From CBDAKK01 sp965196605 (lineage in GTDB: Bacteria; Spirochaetota; Spirochaetia; WTKD01; G963693115), in the NCBI GenBank assembly GCA_965196605.1, contig CBDAKK010000008.1:930001-994000 (forward strand): a stretch of 64,000 bases of DNA, given 5' to 3'. Shown here in pieces: positions 43,186 to 51,934 of this stretch (its first letter is position 1; each line of letters begins with the position of its first letter). A model generated the notes under the pieces. It was not told the DNA's origin, made no database searches, and was given only the letters and a program-made list of their open reading frames with translations. The position numbers and the translations under genes are program-made.

Positions 43186-43580
43186 AAGACATAAATATCA
43201 TAACGCTCACGGGCGGATTAACGAAAGACGCAGAACTGAAGCGTGCTAATGATACGCCAGTGCTTACGTTTTCGCTGGGGTTTAATCGTGCTTTGAAGAG
43301 GAACGGCGCGTATGAGGATGTCGCAAATTACATAGATTGCGTGCTGTGGGGCAAGCTTGGAGAGGCTCTTGTAGATAAGGCGGTTAAAGGCACGCAGGTA
43401 AGCCTGCAGGGTGAGCTTATGCATCAGAAGTGGCAAGATAAGTACGGAAACAATCGCTATACGTACAAGATTATCGTGAGTAATATACGCCTTCATTCAA
43501 GGGCGGGAAGCACAAATAGCAGTGCGGCACAAGGTCAAGACGCGCCCAAGAATCATTTTGACGATGACATACCATTCTAA
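43182..43580 (+). CDS. ssb: Single-stranded DNA-binding protein (phage copy)
   Basis: 132 residues. OB fold: INIITLTGGLTKDAELKR, VLTFSLGFNRALKRNG, YIDCVLWGKLGEALVDKAVKGTQVSLQGEL. The acidic tip DDDIPF that recruits partner proteins is present. Acts with the phage nuclease and annealing ATPase. Confidence 0.93.
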   Translation: MKDINIITLTGGLTKDAELKRANDTPVLTFSLGFNRALKRNGAYEDVANYIDCVLWGKLGEALVDKAVKGTQVSLQGELMHQKWQDKYGNNRYTYKIIVSNIRLHSRAGSTNSSAAQGQDAPKNHFDDDIPF

Positions 43581-43777
43581 GAGCGTTCTGCGATGAGTTT
43601 CTCTAGCCTTTCGATGCGTTCACATAGCTTTTGTATGTCTGACTTGCTTAAAGCATTAGGCTTTTCTTCTACAAGTTTATCACTGGCGATGAAAGAGTAT
43701 ATAAAGCGCGCACATGCACCGAAGAGCGAGCAAGAGAAGTAGTTAGAGGCAATTATATATAGGACAAGGGGGATCTG
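43581..43777. other. Intergenic stretch with an RHH-gene remnant
   Basis: At 43689-43742 the sequence MKEYIKRAHAPKSEQEK and the following ATTATATATAGGA resemble the tail of the RHH gene at 39141 (RYINTPKSVQEEK, then GATATATAAGGA). It is a probable 3' fragment of a duplicated copy. The complementary strand is open (DIQKLCERIERLEKLIAERS) but lacks a usable start. Confidence 0.35.
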
Positions 43778-45324
43778 ATGCAGATAAATGTAAGTCAATT
43801 ATTTGGTAATAAAACAATAGCGTTTCACAGGATATTGTGTGATGTTACGGGAAGTGCTTTAGGGGGGTTATTTCTATCACAACTATGTTACTGGTCAAAT
43901 ACAAATTTAGTACAAAGCAGGGGGGATGGTTTTATAAGTCTGCTAAGGAATGGGAAGAAGAAACCTACATAAGTGAAAGGCAGCAACGTACTATAAAAAA
44001 AGAACTTGTTGATTTGGGTGTTCTAGAAACTAAAAAAGAGGGGGTGCCATGTGTTACGTGGTTCAGGGTAGACGGAGAAAGGCTTGCAGAATTAGTAATT
44101 GAGAAACAAAAAAGCACTTTAGAAACTTCTGACGCCGAACTAGAACCGCCAAAATGCCAAACTAGACCTTACGAAAACGCCGAACTAGAACCGCCAAAAT
44201 GCCGAACTAGTTGCGACAAAACGCCGAACTATACAGAGAATACACAAGAGAGTACTACAGAGAATACCACAGAGAGTACTACAAATACTTTTCCTAATCT
44301 GGCGTCAGAACCTGTTTGCTCGCCTAACGGCTCACAAACAGAACCTGATAGCAAATGGGGGGGCGCGTGTGCGGAAAATTCGGAACACGCGGAATTTTGG
44401 AACGAAAACGAAACGGGAGAAGTTTCATTGCCTGACGGCAATGGAGAGTTTTCAGGGGCAGTTGAATGCACAGGGAGCGCAGAGCTACCGCATGAGGGGC
44501 ATGGTAGGCATACGTCCCCTACCCCACCATCACAAAGCAATCATGCATCGAGGTTTGTTGATGACTTCATGGGGAGTATTTCTGCGACACCTGAAAACCA
44601 AGGAAGTGATGTCGCGCCAGGATTGCGTGAGAGAGCCACAGAGATCCCAAAATCAACGCAACCACCCGAATCGTGTGTAATTTCTCAAGAAAAGAAAGGA
44701 AGTGCTCAAAATGAGCCGATACGGAGTTCTGGTGAAATTGGGATTGTTGTAGAAACCGAGCATAAACCCACCCACCCACCACCTTCACAAAACGCAAAAC
44801 CAACGCCGCAAGAGCTTGGCTACCCACCCACATGGCGTAGTAACGCGATGCGAGATGCACTTGAGCGGAGTATTGAAATAGCATTTTTGCGTTACGATGA
44901 GGGCGCGTACATGACGGGCGATATTGGAAGAATGCGCAGAGATATTGCACGAATAAGCAAGTTCTGTAGAACGATGGGCGAGAAATTCAAGAAAGACGCG
45001 TCAAGGATAGCGCAAGCACTCTTTGGAGCATTCTTGAGATTGAGGGAGAGTAAAGAATTTTGGAGACAGAAGGCATGCACTCCTAGTACGATGGCAGGAC
45101 AAACGTGTTTAGGCGAATGTTGGCAATTGTGCAAGGAGATGATGGAAGAGTACAAGAAGGCAGAGAGGCAAATACGTACTAAGGCAGAAGAACACCCAAA
45201 GTATGTTAATCGATGGCTGGGGCGCTACGAATGGGGAGAGGTTACGGACGAGGAACGAGAAGCGTATATTAAAGCAAAATTAAACGATAAGATACAGAAA
45301 ATTAGAGGGGTGAAGCATGAGTGA
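43778..45324 (+). pseudogene. Phage replication protein split by a frameshift in a six-G tract
   Basis: The first frame begins MQINVSQLFGNKTIAFHRIL, runs through GSALGGLFLSQLCYWSNTN and stops at 43970-43972. From about 43919 the second frame carries GGWFYKSAKEWEEETYISER and RQQRTIKKELVDLGVLETK, the winged-helix part of phage/plasmid replication initiators, then a long polar linker and a helical C-terminal domain (about 44800-45310). One extra G in the tract 43920-43925 joins them as VQSRGGWFYK. So the gene is a G-tract mutant, phase-off, or a sequencing error. The linker contains a direct repeat (AELEPPKC twice). Confidence 0.75.
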
Positions 45325-45919
45325 TTTTGATTTTTATGATGAGCTTGTGAAGTGGTTTAATGTAGAATACACGGAAGAACAGCAGGCATTACTCAATAAA
45401 GAAATCTTTGCAAAGACAAATGACGTGCAAGAGCGAATAGTGCTTGAACTATTGCTCGTGAACCACAAAAAAACAGGAAAGCCAACACCCGCTGACGTGA
45501 TGAGGTCAAAGCGTGAGGCGGAACATCTGACATCGTACATAGAGGCTGGGAAGAAAAGACATGATAATTGCATAGTTTCTTATGTTGATGTTTCATTGCC
45601 TGAAAGAGAAGAAAAACCAATGTGGAGCTATGAGCAAATGAGTAATTTTTTAGAAGGGTATAAGGCAGTGCTGAAGTGCGAGGGAGAAGGTAGGCGGGAT
45701 GCTATAAAGGTTTGGGATAGAGAAGTTATGAATAGTTTATGTGAATCAGAGAGGGCAACATGGCGCTCCTGTAGTTTCAAACTACGAGTAAAAAATTTCT
45801 TATGGCTTCTACATGTTTTGCTTACGCGAGCTGGACATAACAGTGAAGATCTCTTGTGTTTGCATCCGTACTGGCAAAGAAGAAAGACTGATAAAAGCCC
45901 TAATTTTTTTGGAACATAG
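45317..45919 (+). CDS. Unrecognised phage protein (200 aa)
   Basis: Soluble, helical; overlaps the replication gene by eight bases. An N-terminal acidic helix-rich region (ELVKWFNVEYTEEQQALL, NDVQERIVLELLL) and a C-terminal Trp/Arg-rich end. By position it could be a replication accessory or helicase-loading protein; nothing in the sequence confirms it. Confidence 0.45.
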   Translation: MSDFDFYDELVKWFNVEYTEEQQALLNKEIFAKTNDVQERIVLELLLVNHKKTGKPTPADVMRSKREAEHLTSYIEAGKKRHDNCIVSYVDVSLPEREEKPMWSYEQMSNFLEGYKAVLKCEGEGRRDAIKVWDREVMNSLCESERATWRSCSFKLRVKNFLWLLHVLLTRAGHNSEDLLCLHPYWQRRKTDKSPNFFGT

Positions 45920-45948
45920 GCGAACGTAAGAGATATAGGGGGAGCGAT

Positions 45949-46206
45949 GTGAGCTACACCATTGCAAGAAGTATGGCGAATTGGAGAAGGGATATAGAGA
46001 AGCATTTAACGAAAAATACGGCGAATAAGTTGCGGTATATGTATGGGGGCGAGCATGTGTATATACCGAAGGTGCATGATATAGAGCACGCAGTGAGGCT
46101 TGTAGAGGAAGACCATATTGCAATAAGCTCGGCAAGTCTTATAACGGGGTGTCCCATCCATGCGATTAGAAAAGCACTATACAGGAAGAGAAGTAAAGAG
46201 AAGTAA
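45949..46206 (+). CDS. Mor-like transcription activator
   Basis: 85 residues from GTG 45949 behind GGGGAG. YGGEHVYIPKV followed by a C-terminal helix-turn-helix (ISSASLITGCPIHAIRKALYRKRS) is the pattern of Mor/C activators that turn on middle or late genes in Mu-like phages. It would control the lysis and head genes downstream. Confidence 0.6.
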   Translation: MSYTIARSMANWRRDIEKHLTKNTANKLRYMYGGEHVYIPKVHDIEHAVRLVEEDHIAISSASLITGCPIHAIRKALYRKRSKEK

Positions 46207-46207
46207 T

Positions 46208-49018
46208 CTATTGAGCATCCCATATACTACGGATTTTGTCTTGTATTTTTTGCTCCATTTGTTTTATGAGTTCTTTGCAAGATTGTATGTTCTTTTCTTC
46301 CGCTTCTATTTCTGCGACTATTCGCTCTTGTTCTTGGATAGGCGGGAGGGGGATTTTTGTTTTTCTAATCAGTTCATTATACAGTCGTTCTATTGTGCTT
46401 CCTTTAGTAGGCAGCCAGTTAATAGTTTGATAAATGATATTTAAGAATTTGTTCAATATTTTCTTTTCATCATTTGCTATCCACACTATGTTAGAGTCTT
46501 GAAAGTATGCCTGCTTACCATCAAAAACAAATGTTTTACCAATAGTGCCAGAAGCAGAAATTAATACATCACCTTTCTTAGGAAATGAAAATTTAGATTT
46601 GTATTCATTAAAAAGTTCTTTGCTGATAAAAGCATCTGGAGTTTTACCAATAGTGCCTACTTTATAAAACGGTATTTCACCTTTAGTAGTAGTTTGATGT
46701 TTGAAAACTCTTTTACACATACTCACTTTACCTATTTCCCCCAGCGCTACCAAAGGCCAGTCGGGGTTTATGGCAAAGCGGGGCTTCCAATTGTCCACGA
46801 CTTGTTGTGCTCCGTCTATGACGCTTTCGCACTGTTTTATTTCAGCGACCACCCGTTCTTGTTCTGGCAGTGGTGGCAGGGGTATACTTATATTTCTAAA
46901 AAGGTTTTTATCTAGGTGCCTTAGTCCCGTTCCCTTGAAATAGTTTCTTTCTATATCAGTAATGAAACTTCTCAATATACAATATAAATAATAGGGCAAA
47001 CATATATCTTTATTTGTCGTTATAGCGTATACATCGGCTGAATAAGAAGCTGCCCCACTGTAATATTTAAAATATGCTTTCCCTCCAGTGGATATAAAAA
47101 TATTTTCACCATCAATAAGTGCATTATTGTGGTGTAATGTTTTTGCTCCACATGTAAAAAATGGCACACTATTTTTAGTTTCTATCTTAGAGCCTTCTTG
47201 AACTTTATAAGGAGATTTATCATGTACTAAAATTATATCTTTTAATTTTACTCTTGTATAAGAGACTATATTTCTACTGTGATCACTCCAGTCTGCGTAT
47301 TGATTAGACAATAATATATACTTATTGGTTTGTAAATCTTCTTTTTCAAGAATATCAAACCCTACTTTTTTAAGTCGTTCTAAATCTTCTGCACATACAT
47401 CATGCTCTTGTAATATTGTTTGTAAATCGTTTTTTTCTACAGGTCTTCTCGCCTTGTCTAAAGAATACCCATCACTTTTTACAGTAAAATACCATAGATG
47501 TTTCTTATCGGTATTCTTCTTTTTTTTAACAATAATGACATTGCTTTTTACGCCAGCATCAGTAAACACACCCTGTGGCAGTGATATTACTGTTTGTATT
47601 TCGTGTTGTGTTACTAACTTCTCGCGCAATGCGGTATAGCCTTTGTTGCCATTGAACAATATACCTTCAGGCACAAGTATCCCCGCTCTTGCGTTCTCAT
47701 TATCGCTCTTCAGAGCATCCAAGCAATGCAGTACTCCCGCTAACTCTGCTGAGTTGCCTTGAAATCCATAATTACTTAAAAAATCAGTTTTCATTCTGCT
47801 ACCGAAAGGGATATTGGTAATTACTACATCGTGCTTATTTGTTTGTGGATGCTCATAGCTGTCTTGTCGGTTTATGTTTGAATGCCCATCCCCTACTAAT
47901 ATCATGTTCATTTTGGCTATTCTTTCCATCGTTGTAATTTCAGTGCCGTACACAGTTTTATTTTTCAATTTTTTTAGCGTGTGAAAACTGTGAGGCATTC
48001 TTTTTCTAATATGCCTGAAACTTTCTATGAGCATGCCGCCTGTGCCACAAAACGGGTCGTATACTGTCTCTCCATATTGCGGATTAAGTATTTTTACCAT
48101 TGTTTTTACTATATGTCTTGGGGTAAAATATTCCCCAAAGTCAGTTTCTGCACCTCCGTAGTTTCGTAAAAAGAACTCAAATGCATCGCCTTTTATATCT
48201 GTATTAGTGTCTGACAGTTGAAGGTCATCGAGCTTGTCTACGACTTGATTCAAAATTTTTTCTTTGCCGCTTACAACCTCTATTTTCGACAATACTTCGC
48301 CACCGTATGCATCTTTGAAATGCTCAAATGCTTGTTTGTTCAAGAAGTCTAACAAGTCTAAACCTTGTTTGTGCTTAAAATTATCCCATAAATAATTACA
48401 TGGAGGTACGGAGATAGTGCCATCATCCATTACAGCCAATTCACTAATAATCTTCAGAAAGAGCATATTACTAAGTAACCCTACTCGATCAAGCCCTGCT
48501 CTTACTCCAGCGTTACGGAACAATTCATTAATATCTTTGAAAATACTTATTAATGCTTTGCGAGATTGTATAACCTTTTTATCTTGCGTGCTATAGACAT
48601 TGTCGCGCAAATAGTTTACCAAAATACTCTGCCTTAATAACTCGTCTACTTCTTCATTATTTAAATAGAGTGGCTTATCTTTTTCTATATGATGCGTTTT
48701 AGTAAAGATGCCATCAGTAGCGTATACAATGGGCGCGTGTATTCGTTTTGCATAATTTATAGCTTGTGCTTGTGCTTGGTGTATGTTCGAATGTGGCTTT
48801 TTAGTTTCTATTACAGCAAGTGGAATATCGCTGTTGTCTTGATACAAGACATAGTCGGGACGCTTCCCCTTGAGTGCATTTTGTTGTTCTTCAGTTTTTG
48901 CGCTTTGTTTGTAGACATTGCACTTAAGCTTGTCTCGGGGGTTATCATTCCATCCAGTATTACGTAATTCATTATCTACTAAAGTTTCTACGCCTCTCTC
49001 GTTCAATGGCAATGACAT
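46208..49018 (-). CDS. Single-chain restriction-methylation-specificity enzyme (Type I-derived, R-M-S fusion)
   Basis: 936 residues. Residues about 1-110: PD-(D/E)XK-like nuclease (KRPDYVLYQ, IPLAVIETKK). About 165-560: HsdM-type N6-adenine methyltransferase with DPFCGTGGM and NIPFGS in place of NPPF/Y. About 600-930: HsdS-like module with two target recognition domains, each closed by a conserved helix (ISIPLPPLPEQERVVAEI and KIPLPPIQEQERIVAEI). All three activities in one chain resembles Type IIG/IIB fusions. It is reversed relative to the phage genes around it, and probably a moron protecting the lysogen. Confidence 0.85.
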   Translation of the reverse strand: MSLPLNERGVETLVDNELRNTGWNDNPRDKLKCNVYKQSAKTEEQQNALKGKRPDYVLYQDNSDIPLAVIETKKPHSNIHQAQAQAINYAKRIHAPIVYATDGIFTKTHHIEKDKPLYLNNEEVDELLRQSILVNYLRDNVYSTQDKKVIQSRKALISIFKDINELFRNAGVRAGLDRVGLLSNMLFLKIISELAVMDDGTISVPPCNYLWDNFKHKQGLDLLDFLNKQAFEHFKDAYGGEVLSKIEVVSGKEKILNQVVDKLDDLQLSDTNTDIKGDAFEFFLRNYGGAETDFGEYFTPRHIVKTMVKILNPQYGETVYDPFCGTGGMLIESFRHIRKRMPHSFHTLKKLKNKTVYGTEITTMERIAKMNMILVGDGHSNINRQDSYEHPQTNKHDVVITNIPFGSRMKTDFLSNYGFQGNSAELAGVLHCLDALKSDNENARAGILVPEGILFNGNKGYTALREKLVTQHEIQTVISLPQGVFTDAGVKSNVIIVKKKKNTDKKHLWYFTVKSDGYSLDKARRPVEKNDLQTILQEHDVCAEDLERLKKVGFDILEKEDLQTNKYILLSNQYADWSDHSRNIVSYTRVKLKDIILVHDKSPYKVQEGSKIETKNSVPFFTCGAKTLHHNNALIDGENIFISTGGKAYFKYYSGAASYSADVYAITTNKDICLPYYLYCILRSFITDIERNYFKGTGLRHLDKNLFRNISIPLPPLPEQERVVAEIKQCESVIDGAQQVVDNWKPRFAINPDWPLVALGEIGKVSMCKRVFKHQTTTKGEIPFYKVGTIGKTPDAFISKELFNEYKSKFSFPKKGDVLISASGTIGKTFVFDGKQAYFQDSNIVWIANDEKKILNKFLNIIYQTINWLPTKGSTIERLYNELIRKTKIPLPPIQEQERIVAEIEAEEKNIQSCKELIKQMEQKIQDKIRSIWDAQ

Positions 49019-49051
49019 ATAGAATTATATCCATGTAAATATATGAAGTGA

Positions 49052-49348
49052 TTATTGTTTGTTCTTTATTTCGTGAGTAAGCATGAGAATTGCTTTTTCA
49101 ATCTTATCAAGTCTTTTGTCAATAGCTTCAAAGCGTTGATTCATTTCGGTAGTAAGTCCATCTATGCGTTGATTTACCCCATCTATGCGTTGATTTACCC
49201 CATCTATGCGCCCAGAAAGATGAAGGAAGAGCGCAGTAATAAGTCCAATAACAATAGCCAGTGCACCAATAGAGTTAAGTCCTTTAGTGATGCTGCTTGC
49301 AAAGGGTTCCTTGACATGTGGTTGTGCTGGTAAAACTTTATCTGCCAT
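49052..49348 (-). CDS. RID-repeat membrane coiled-coil protein (third Bdr-like type)
   Basis: 98 residues from ATG 49348. One hydrophobic helix (about 24-44: IGALAIVIGLITALFLHLS) then seven-residue repeats (RIDGVNQ three times) and a coiled coil ending in KAILMLTHEIKNKQ. Order is reversed relative to the int-linked Bdr-like proteins (membrane helix first). 21-base tandem repeats encode the RIDGVNQ units. It lies directly upstream of the R-M-S gene on the same strand. Confidence 0.55.
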   Translation of the reverse strand: MADKVLPAQPHVKEPFASSITKGLNSIGALAIVIGLITALFLHLSGRIDGVNQRIDGVNQRIDGLTTEMNQRFEAIDKRLDKIEKAILMLTHEIKNKQ

Positions 49349-49482
49349 GATTTGATGATAACGCAACGCGAGAGCTGTGTAAACAGAGTGTTACGAGCGC
49401 GTGCGAGGACACAAGAAGCATTACAAAAAAGTAATGCCATTTTCGTACGAAAACGTTATGCGCAGTGTTGCATGATGGTAGT

Positions 49483-49695
49483 ATGAAAGCGTTATTAAAA
49501 GAGATATTCAGCGGAGAGGATGGGCGCTTGAGTAGCAAGCGTGTGTTTGGTGCACTGGCCTTATTCTTCGCTTTTGCGCTTACTGTGTATGTTTCGATAT
49601 GCAACAAAGATACAGGGGTTCTGATGTTCCCGTACACAACAGCAGGTGGGTTGTTTGGCATAGGTGTGTTTGAGAAGCGCCGAGGGGCGAGCTAA
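49483..49695 (+). CDS. Holin-like two-helix membrane protein
   Basis: 70 residues from ATG 49483. A charged N-terminus (MKALLKEIFSGEDGRLSSKR), two hydrophobic helices (about 21-39 and 47-63) and a basic end (EKRRGAS). Such proteins stand first in phage lysis cassettes; here it is followed by spanin-like genes, an XhlA-like protein and an amidase. Confidence 0.55.
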   Translation: MKALLKEIFSGEDGRLSSKRVFGALALFFAFALTVYVSICNKDTGVLMFPYTTAGGLFGIGVFEKRRGAS

Positions 49696-50120
49696 TGTAT
49701 GCGTGTTTTAGGAAGCATAGTGCTGTTATTGGTGGTGTTTTGGCAGTGTACTCCCTTGTACTCACAGTCTTCGGAATATACGGGTATGTTCGTGGAGGAG
49801 CAGAAATTACGCGACTTACACAGCAAAGCAAAAAGCTTGAAAGAGCACTTGCAGACGCAGGAGCGACTAGTCGCGACCTTGAACACACAATTAAAGCAGG
49901 TAGTCAACAATTACAGGAAGTCGCAAGAACAGGTGAGCGACTTGGCTCTACGGCTCGAACGGGTAGCGAAATCGCAGAAGGAATTGAACACGGACTGGGA
50001 GAAATCGTTGAGCAAAGCGAGAGGCTCACAAATCGCAGGCTGGACGATAGCGGGCGCGTCTGTTTTGACGCTACTGGGCGTATTGGTGTGGGTAGCACTG
50101 AAATAGGGGCAGAGCAATGA
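49695..50120 (+). CDS. Spanin-like membrane protein, outer frame of a nested pair
   Basis: 141 residues. ATG 49695 overlaps the holin-like stop (TAATG). An N-terminal membrane helix (SAVIGGVLAVYSLVLTVFGIYGYV) is followed by a long coiled coil (ITRLTQQSKKLERALADAG onward) and a polar end. This is the layout of an i-spanin (Rz): cytoplasmic tip, one membrane helix, periplasmic coiled coil. The gene at 49699 lies wholly inside it in another frame and uses the same ribosome site. Confidence 0.55.
   Translation: MYACFRKHSAVIGGVLAVYSLVLTVFGIYGYVRGGAEITRLTQQSKKLERALADAGATSRDLEHTIKAGSQQLQEVARTGERLGSTARTGSEIAEGIEHGLGEIVEQSERLTNRRLDDSGRVCFDATGRIGVGSTEIGAEQ
49699..50106 (+). CDS. Nested membrane protein with signal sequence, coiled coil and C-terminal helix
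   Basis: 135 residues in the +1 frame relative to the 49695 gene; its ATG lies four bases after the other. The N-terminus MRVLGSIVLLLVVFWQC looks like a secretion or lipoprotein signal with a Cys at 17. A coiled coil (about 35-105) and a C-terminal membrane helix (IAGWTIAGASVLTLLGVLVWVAL) follow. Both frames read as sensible membrane proteins over 400 bases. It may be a true overlapping pair like Rz/Rz1, or this may be the only real gene. Confidence 0.6.
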   Translation: MRVLGSIVLLLVVFWQCTPLYSQSSEYTGMFVEEQKLRDLHSKAKSLKEHLQTQERLVATLNTQLKQVVNNYRKSQEQVSDLALRLERVAKSQKELNTDWEKSLSKARGSQIAGWTIAGASVLTLLGVLVWVALK

Positions 50121-50398
50121 AAACGCAAAGCACAAGCAAGACTGAGGTTGCGTTAGCGCGAATAGATGAGCGGATAACGCAACTAGAGAAAGAAATCCAC
50201 GAATTGAAATCTTTTTTAAAGACGGAGTATTTACGTCATGTTAACGACCGAGTAACACGTATTGAGGCGCACAACGCGGCGCAAGATAAGAAGCTGGAAG
50301 CGAATACGAAGGCGTTGTGGAAGGCGCAAGCGGCATATGTGACAGTGCTTGTGGTGCTTAACGTAGCGTTTATGATGTGGAGGGCATTCAGTGGCTAA
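50117..50398 (+). CDS. XhlA-like cell-surface/lysis protein
   Basis: 93 residues: N-terminal coiled coil (ALARIDERITQLEKEIHELKS region) and a single C-terminal membrane helix (AAYVTVLVVLNVAFMMW). This is the plan of haemolysin XhlA of phage PBSX-type lysis cassettes. ATGA-coupled to the outer nested gene. Confidence 0.55.
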   Translation: MKTQSTSKTEVALARIDERITQLEKEIHELKSFLKTEYLRHVNDRVTRIEAHNAAQDKKLEANTKALWKAQAAYVTVLVVLNVAFMMWRAFSG

Positions 50399-50531
50399 GT
50401 GGGATGTTATAGAAGGCGATTGCTTAGAAGAGCTTAGGCGATGTGGCGCGGAGTATGATACGTGCATCATGGATCCGCCGTATGCGATGCCGATTTTAAC
50501 GAGTGAGCGCGCACTTGTGGGGTTTATGTAA
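50391..50531 (+). pseudogene. Truncated DNA methyltransferase N-terminus with DPPY motif
   Basis: 46 residues from GTG 50391: AKWDVIEGDCLEELRRCG, then YDTCIMDPPYAMP. This is the start of a beta-class DNA methyltransferase (N6-adenine or N4-cytosine), catalytic motif intact, but the frame stops soon after and the SAM-binding half is missing. The stop overlaps the amidase start (TAATG). A deletion evidently joined the fragment to the lysis gene. Confidence 0.65.
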
Positions 50532-51139
50532 TGCAGTATATACAAGAATTTTTACCAAAGTATAGTACGCGCCGCAGTGGCGAGAAGTTAGAGAAAGCGC
50601 GCTCCATCGTGGTACATTATACGGCGACAGCTGGAGCAAGCCCTAAAGGGATAGCGAAATACTGGGCTCGCACTTCTCGTAGAGGAGCGTCCTCTGCGCA
50701 TGTATTGGTTGGCGATATGAGCGCGGTGCAGGTTATTCCGTACAATGAGGTCGCACATCATGTGGGAAGTCGATATGTGGCACCGCAGAACAAGCGGCAT
50801 AAGTATACGCCATATGGTATGAAATTGATTGAAGAGAGTGGGAGGAGTACACCGAACTACTGCACGATTGGCATTGAGATGTGTCAAGAGAGGCAGGAGG
50901 AGGGAAGCATAGAGATATCGGAGGCGACGAGAGAGAACACAATCGAGATAGTACGAGACTTGATGAAAGCTTATGAGATAGGCATTGAGAATGTAGTAAC
51001 ACATTATGAGGTTGTTGGGTGGAAGAGTTGTCCAGCTATCGCAATAGAAGGCGGCAGCTATGGGACATTGAGTGCATCAGCGCAACAAGGCATAACGATG
51101 TCGGCGTGGTGGCGTGAATTTAAAGCGAGGTTATCATAA
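50531..51139 (+). CDS. N-acetylmuramoyl-L-alanine amidase (endolysin)
   Basis: 202 residues. Amidase_2/PGRP fold: zinc ligands His in IVVHYTATAGAS, His in VVTHYEVVGWKSCP and the Cys of the same motif; AHVLVGDMSAVQVIPYNEVAHHVG is the conserved core. Cuts the amide bond between muramic acid and the peptide stem to lyse the host. No signal peptide, so it depends on the holin-like proteins. Confidence 0.87.
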   Translation: MQYIQEFLPKYSTRRSGEKLEKARSIVVHYTATAGASPKGIAKYWARTSRRGASSAHVLVGDMSAVQVIPYNEVAHHVGSRYVAPQNKRHKYTPYGMKLIEESGRSTPNYCTIGIEMCQERQEEGSIEISEATRENTIEIVRDLMKAYEIGIENVVTHYEVVGWKSCPAIAIEGGSYGTLSASAQQGITMSAWWREFKARLS

Positions 51140-51140
51140 T

Positions 51141-51332
51141 ATGTGTAGAACTACTGCAAAAAGAAACGACTTAAAAACAATAAAAAAACATAAAAAGTAT
51201 AATTTTTGTTTTAATAATTTCATATTAAGCTATATGTGCTTATGTATTAGGTTCTTTGAACTAATTTCGTTAATCAAGTTAACGCCACCGCCAAGAAAAA
51301 ACGCACAGAGTTATTTGAATTCGATAGGGTAA
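51141..51332 (+). CDS. Possible small membrane protein (63 aa)
   Basis: ATG 51141 opens a very AT-rich frame with a Lys-rich N-terminus, one hydrophobic helix (FILSYMCLCIRFFELISLI) and the tail TPPPRKNAQSYLNSIG. Weak ribosome site (GAGG at 51128-51131). Could be chance. Confidence 0.3.
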   Translation: MCRTTAKRNDLKTIKKHKKYNFCFNNFILSYMCLCIRFFELISLIKLTPPPRKNAQSYLNSIG

Positions 51333-51343
51333 GGTAAGTTTTT

Positions 51344-51934
51344 GTGAAAGAAATACGAACGCGCGACATTTTAACACGCTATGGGATTACAGATAAGACT
51401 TTAAGCCTGTCTGTGAAACAAGGGCGAATAAAGCGTATAAGACGGGGGGTCTATTCCGATAAAGACTGCGAGAAGGCGTGGGGTTTTGGTAAGCAAGACC
51501 CCGCGAGTAAAAAAGCTCGCGTTGATGAAGAGTACAAAGAATTACAAGAGAATGATGGTTTTAAGAGTAGTGGCAGTCCTTCAGTGGATAAAGAACTATT
51601 ACAAATAGAAAAGTTGCGCGAGGAGATACGGCATAAGCAAGAACAGATATCGAAGCTTGAGTTAGAGAACAAGCAACGGCAAGAGCGAACAATAGATAGG
51701 GCAGATTTTCAGAGGTGCATTAGTAGAAGTTATGGTGAAAGTAAAAAAGTCCTTGAGGGCATGGCAAAAAGGCTATCTGGTCTTGTCGTATCTGTTGTGA
51801 TGAAAGGGAAGGAGGAAGGATTAGAGTATAGCGATGTTGTCAAAAGGGTGATGATAGAAATTGATAAGAATGTGCATAATGCATTGGTTTTGATGGCTGA
51901 AGCACAAAAATGGGAGAAGGATAACACTATATGA
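51344..51934 (+). CDS. Terminase small subunit (Nu1-like)
   Basis: 196 residues. The N-terminal winged helix (TRDILTRYGITDKTLSLSVKQGRIKRI) recognises packaging sites; a coiled coil (LLQIEKLREEIRHKQEQISK region) and a C-terminal helical part (SYGESKKVLEGMAKRLSGL) are typical of Nu1/terminase small subunits. ATGA overlap with the large-subunit gene. Confidence 0.75.
   Translation: MKEIRTRDILTRYGITDKTLSLSVKQGRIKRIRRGVYSDKDCEKAWGFGKQDPASKKARVDEEYKELQENDGFKSSGSPSVDKELLQIEKLREEIRHKQEQISKLELENKQRQERTIDRADFQRCISRSYGESKKVLEGMAKRLSGLVVSVVMKGKEEGLEYSDVVKRVMIEIDKNVHNALVLMAEAQKWEKDNTI

Noticed and set aside
43577..43798. Reverse-strand 73-codon ORF ending in ERIERLEKLIAERS
   Set aside because: The first half is composed of the complement of an RHH remnant and a ribosome site, and no start codon precedes the helical part.
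43778..45324. Deliberate programmed -1 frameshift in the replication gene
   Set aside because: No downstream pseudoknot or canonical heptamer is clear, and one missing G explains it; kept only as an alternative in the finding.
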